Assembly (NCBI GenBank): GCA_002322035.1
Contig: DCNF01000082.1
Coordinates: 23,194 to 30,464, forward strand
Direction of reading: 5' to 3'
DNA from: Geobacter sp. UBA1603
Lineage (GTDB): Bacteria; Desulfobacterota; Desulfuromonadia; Geobacterales; Pseudopelobacteraceae
Length of the DNA stretch: 7,271 bases
Shown here: piece by piece, positions 7,099 through 7,271 of the stretch
Position numbering within the stretch: position 1 is the stretch's first letter
Layout of the letters: each line of letters begins with the position of its first letter
Made by a program: the position numbers and the translations under genes
Notes under the pieces: generated by a model
What the model was told of the DNA's origin: nothing
Seen by the model: only the letters and a program-made list of their open reading frames with translations
Database searches by the model: none

Positions 7099-7134
7099 TT
7101 GCCAACGCCCGGCTAGTCATGCTAGTAATATAAA
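7099..7134 (+). promoter_or_regulatory. Weak candidate promoter region for tRNA-Pro
   Basis: The 96 bases between the metalloprotease stop and the tRNA become AT-rich near the tRNA. TATAAA at 7129-7134 is a fair -10 box, positioned so that transcription would begin only a few bases before the tRNA. TTGCCA at 7099-7104 resembles a -35 box but is 24 bases away, too far for normal spacing, and nothing better lies 16-18 bases upstream. The tRNA may have a weak promoter of its own or be read through from the operon. Confidence 0.25.
7112..7129 (+). repeat. Two adjacent 9-bp imperfect repeats
   Basis: GCTAGTCAT at 7112-7120 is followed directly by GCTAGTAAT at 7121-7129, identical at eight of nine positions. 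The pair lies just before the tRNA, overlapping its likely promoter. The repeat is too short to rule out chance, and I assign it no role. Confidence 0.4.
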
Positions 7135-7143
7135 TTCAATTTT

Positions 7144-7220
7144 CGGCGAGTAGCGCAGCCTGGTAGCGCACCTGCCTTGGGAGCAGGGGGTCGCACGTTC
7201 GAATCGTGTCTCGCCGACCA
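7144..7220 (+). tRNA. tRNA-Pro, anticodon UGG
   Basis: The 77-base gene folds into a full cloverleaf. The acceptor arm CGGCGAG (7144-7150) pairs perfectly with CTCGCCG (7210-7216). The anticodon stem CCTGC (7171-7175) pairs with GCAGG (7183-7187) around the loop CTTGGGA, giving anticodon TGG at 7178-7180, which reads proline codons. The T-loop TTCGAAT and the D-loop CCTGGTAG are standard. A first base of C, which is typical of bacterial tRNA-Pro, supports the identity. Discriminator A7217 is followed by an encoded CCA (7218-7220). The gene is intact. Confidence 0.97.
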
Positions 7221-7231
7221 TTTAAAAACAG

Positions 7232-7265
7232 TGGGTTAGCTAATTAGCTAGCCCATTTTGTTTTT
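7232..7265 (+). terminator. Intrinsic terminator after tRNA-Pro
   Basis: Bases 7232-7241 pair with 7246-7255 as a 10-bp stem with one G-T pair and an AATT loop. On the + strand it is followed by TTTT, G, TTTTT (7256-7265). On the other side five A residues (7224-7228) precede it, so the element is nearly symmetric and could also stop transcription coming from the right. It starts 11 bases after the tRNA end. Confidence 0.85.
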
Positions 7266-7271
7266 AGTGCT

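Overview
The window reads as a stretch of ordinary chromosome from a GC-rich, probably anaerobic proteobacterium. The best guess is the Desulfuromonadia (Geobacter, Desulfuromonas, Pelobacter type). This rests on the mix of genes: a GspE/PulE-type ATPase, a secreted c-type cytochrome of the P460 family, an EAL-HDOD signalling protein, and an xseB-ispA-dxs cluster followed by a J-domain protein and a TPR metalloprotease. No ribosomal RNA or other direct taxonomic marker is present, so this placement is inference. All supported genes lie on the + strand and codon use looks uniform, with no insertion sequence, CRISPR array or phage gene.

Layout. (1) 2-448 is the C-terminal end of a GspE/PulE-family ATPase, closed by a strong intrinsic terminator at 474-505. 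(2) A candidate extended -10 promoter (507-534) leads into a two-gene unit: a secreted P460-family cytochrome with one CxxCH (591-1055) and, 22 bp on, an EAL-HDOD protein (1078-2319). (3) After a 116-bp gap holding a good sigma70-like promoter with a small dyad inside it, a compact operon follows: xseB (2436-2669), ispA (2694-3587), dxs (3591-5471), a 100-aa J-domain protein (5468-5770) and a TPR/HExxH peptidase-MA protein (5767-7047). The last three genes overlap by 4 bp at each junction (ATGA, then GTGA), so they are probably translationally coupled. (4) A complete tRNA-Pro(UGG) with encoded CCA lies at 7144-7220 and is followed by a near-symmetric terminator hairpin.

How the genes fit together. 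Dxs makes 1-deoxyxylulose 5-phosphate, the entry step of the MEP pathway, and IspA condenses the resulting C5 units to farnesyl diphosphate, so ispA-dxs is a functional isoprenoid pair. XseB is the small subunit of exonuclease VII; xseA, its partner, is not in the window. The cytochrome and the EAL-HDOD protein are probably co-transcribed, but a functional link is a hypothesis. The J-domain and metalloprotease genes are tied to dxs by overlap, yet nothing in them shows what they do.

Nothing here can be claimed as a clearly new system. The points most worth a second look are the cytochrome/EAL-HDOD pair, the altered EAL loop, and the dxs/J-domain/metalloprotease coupling.
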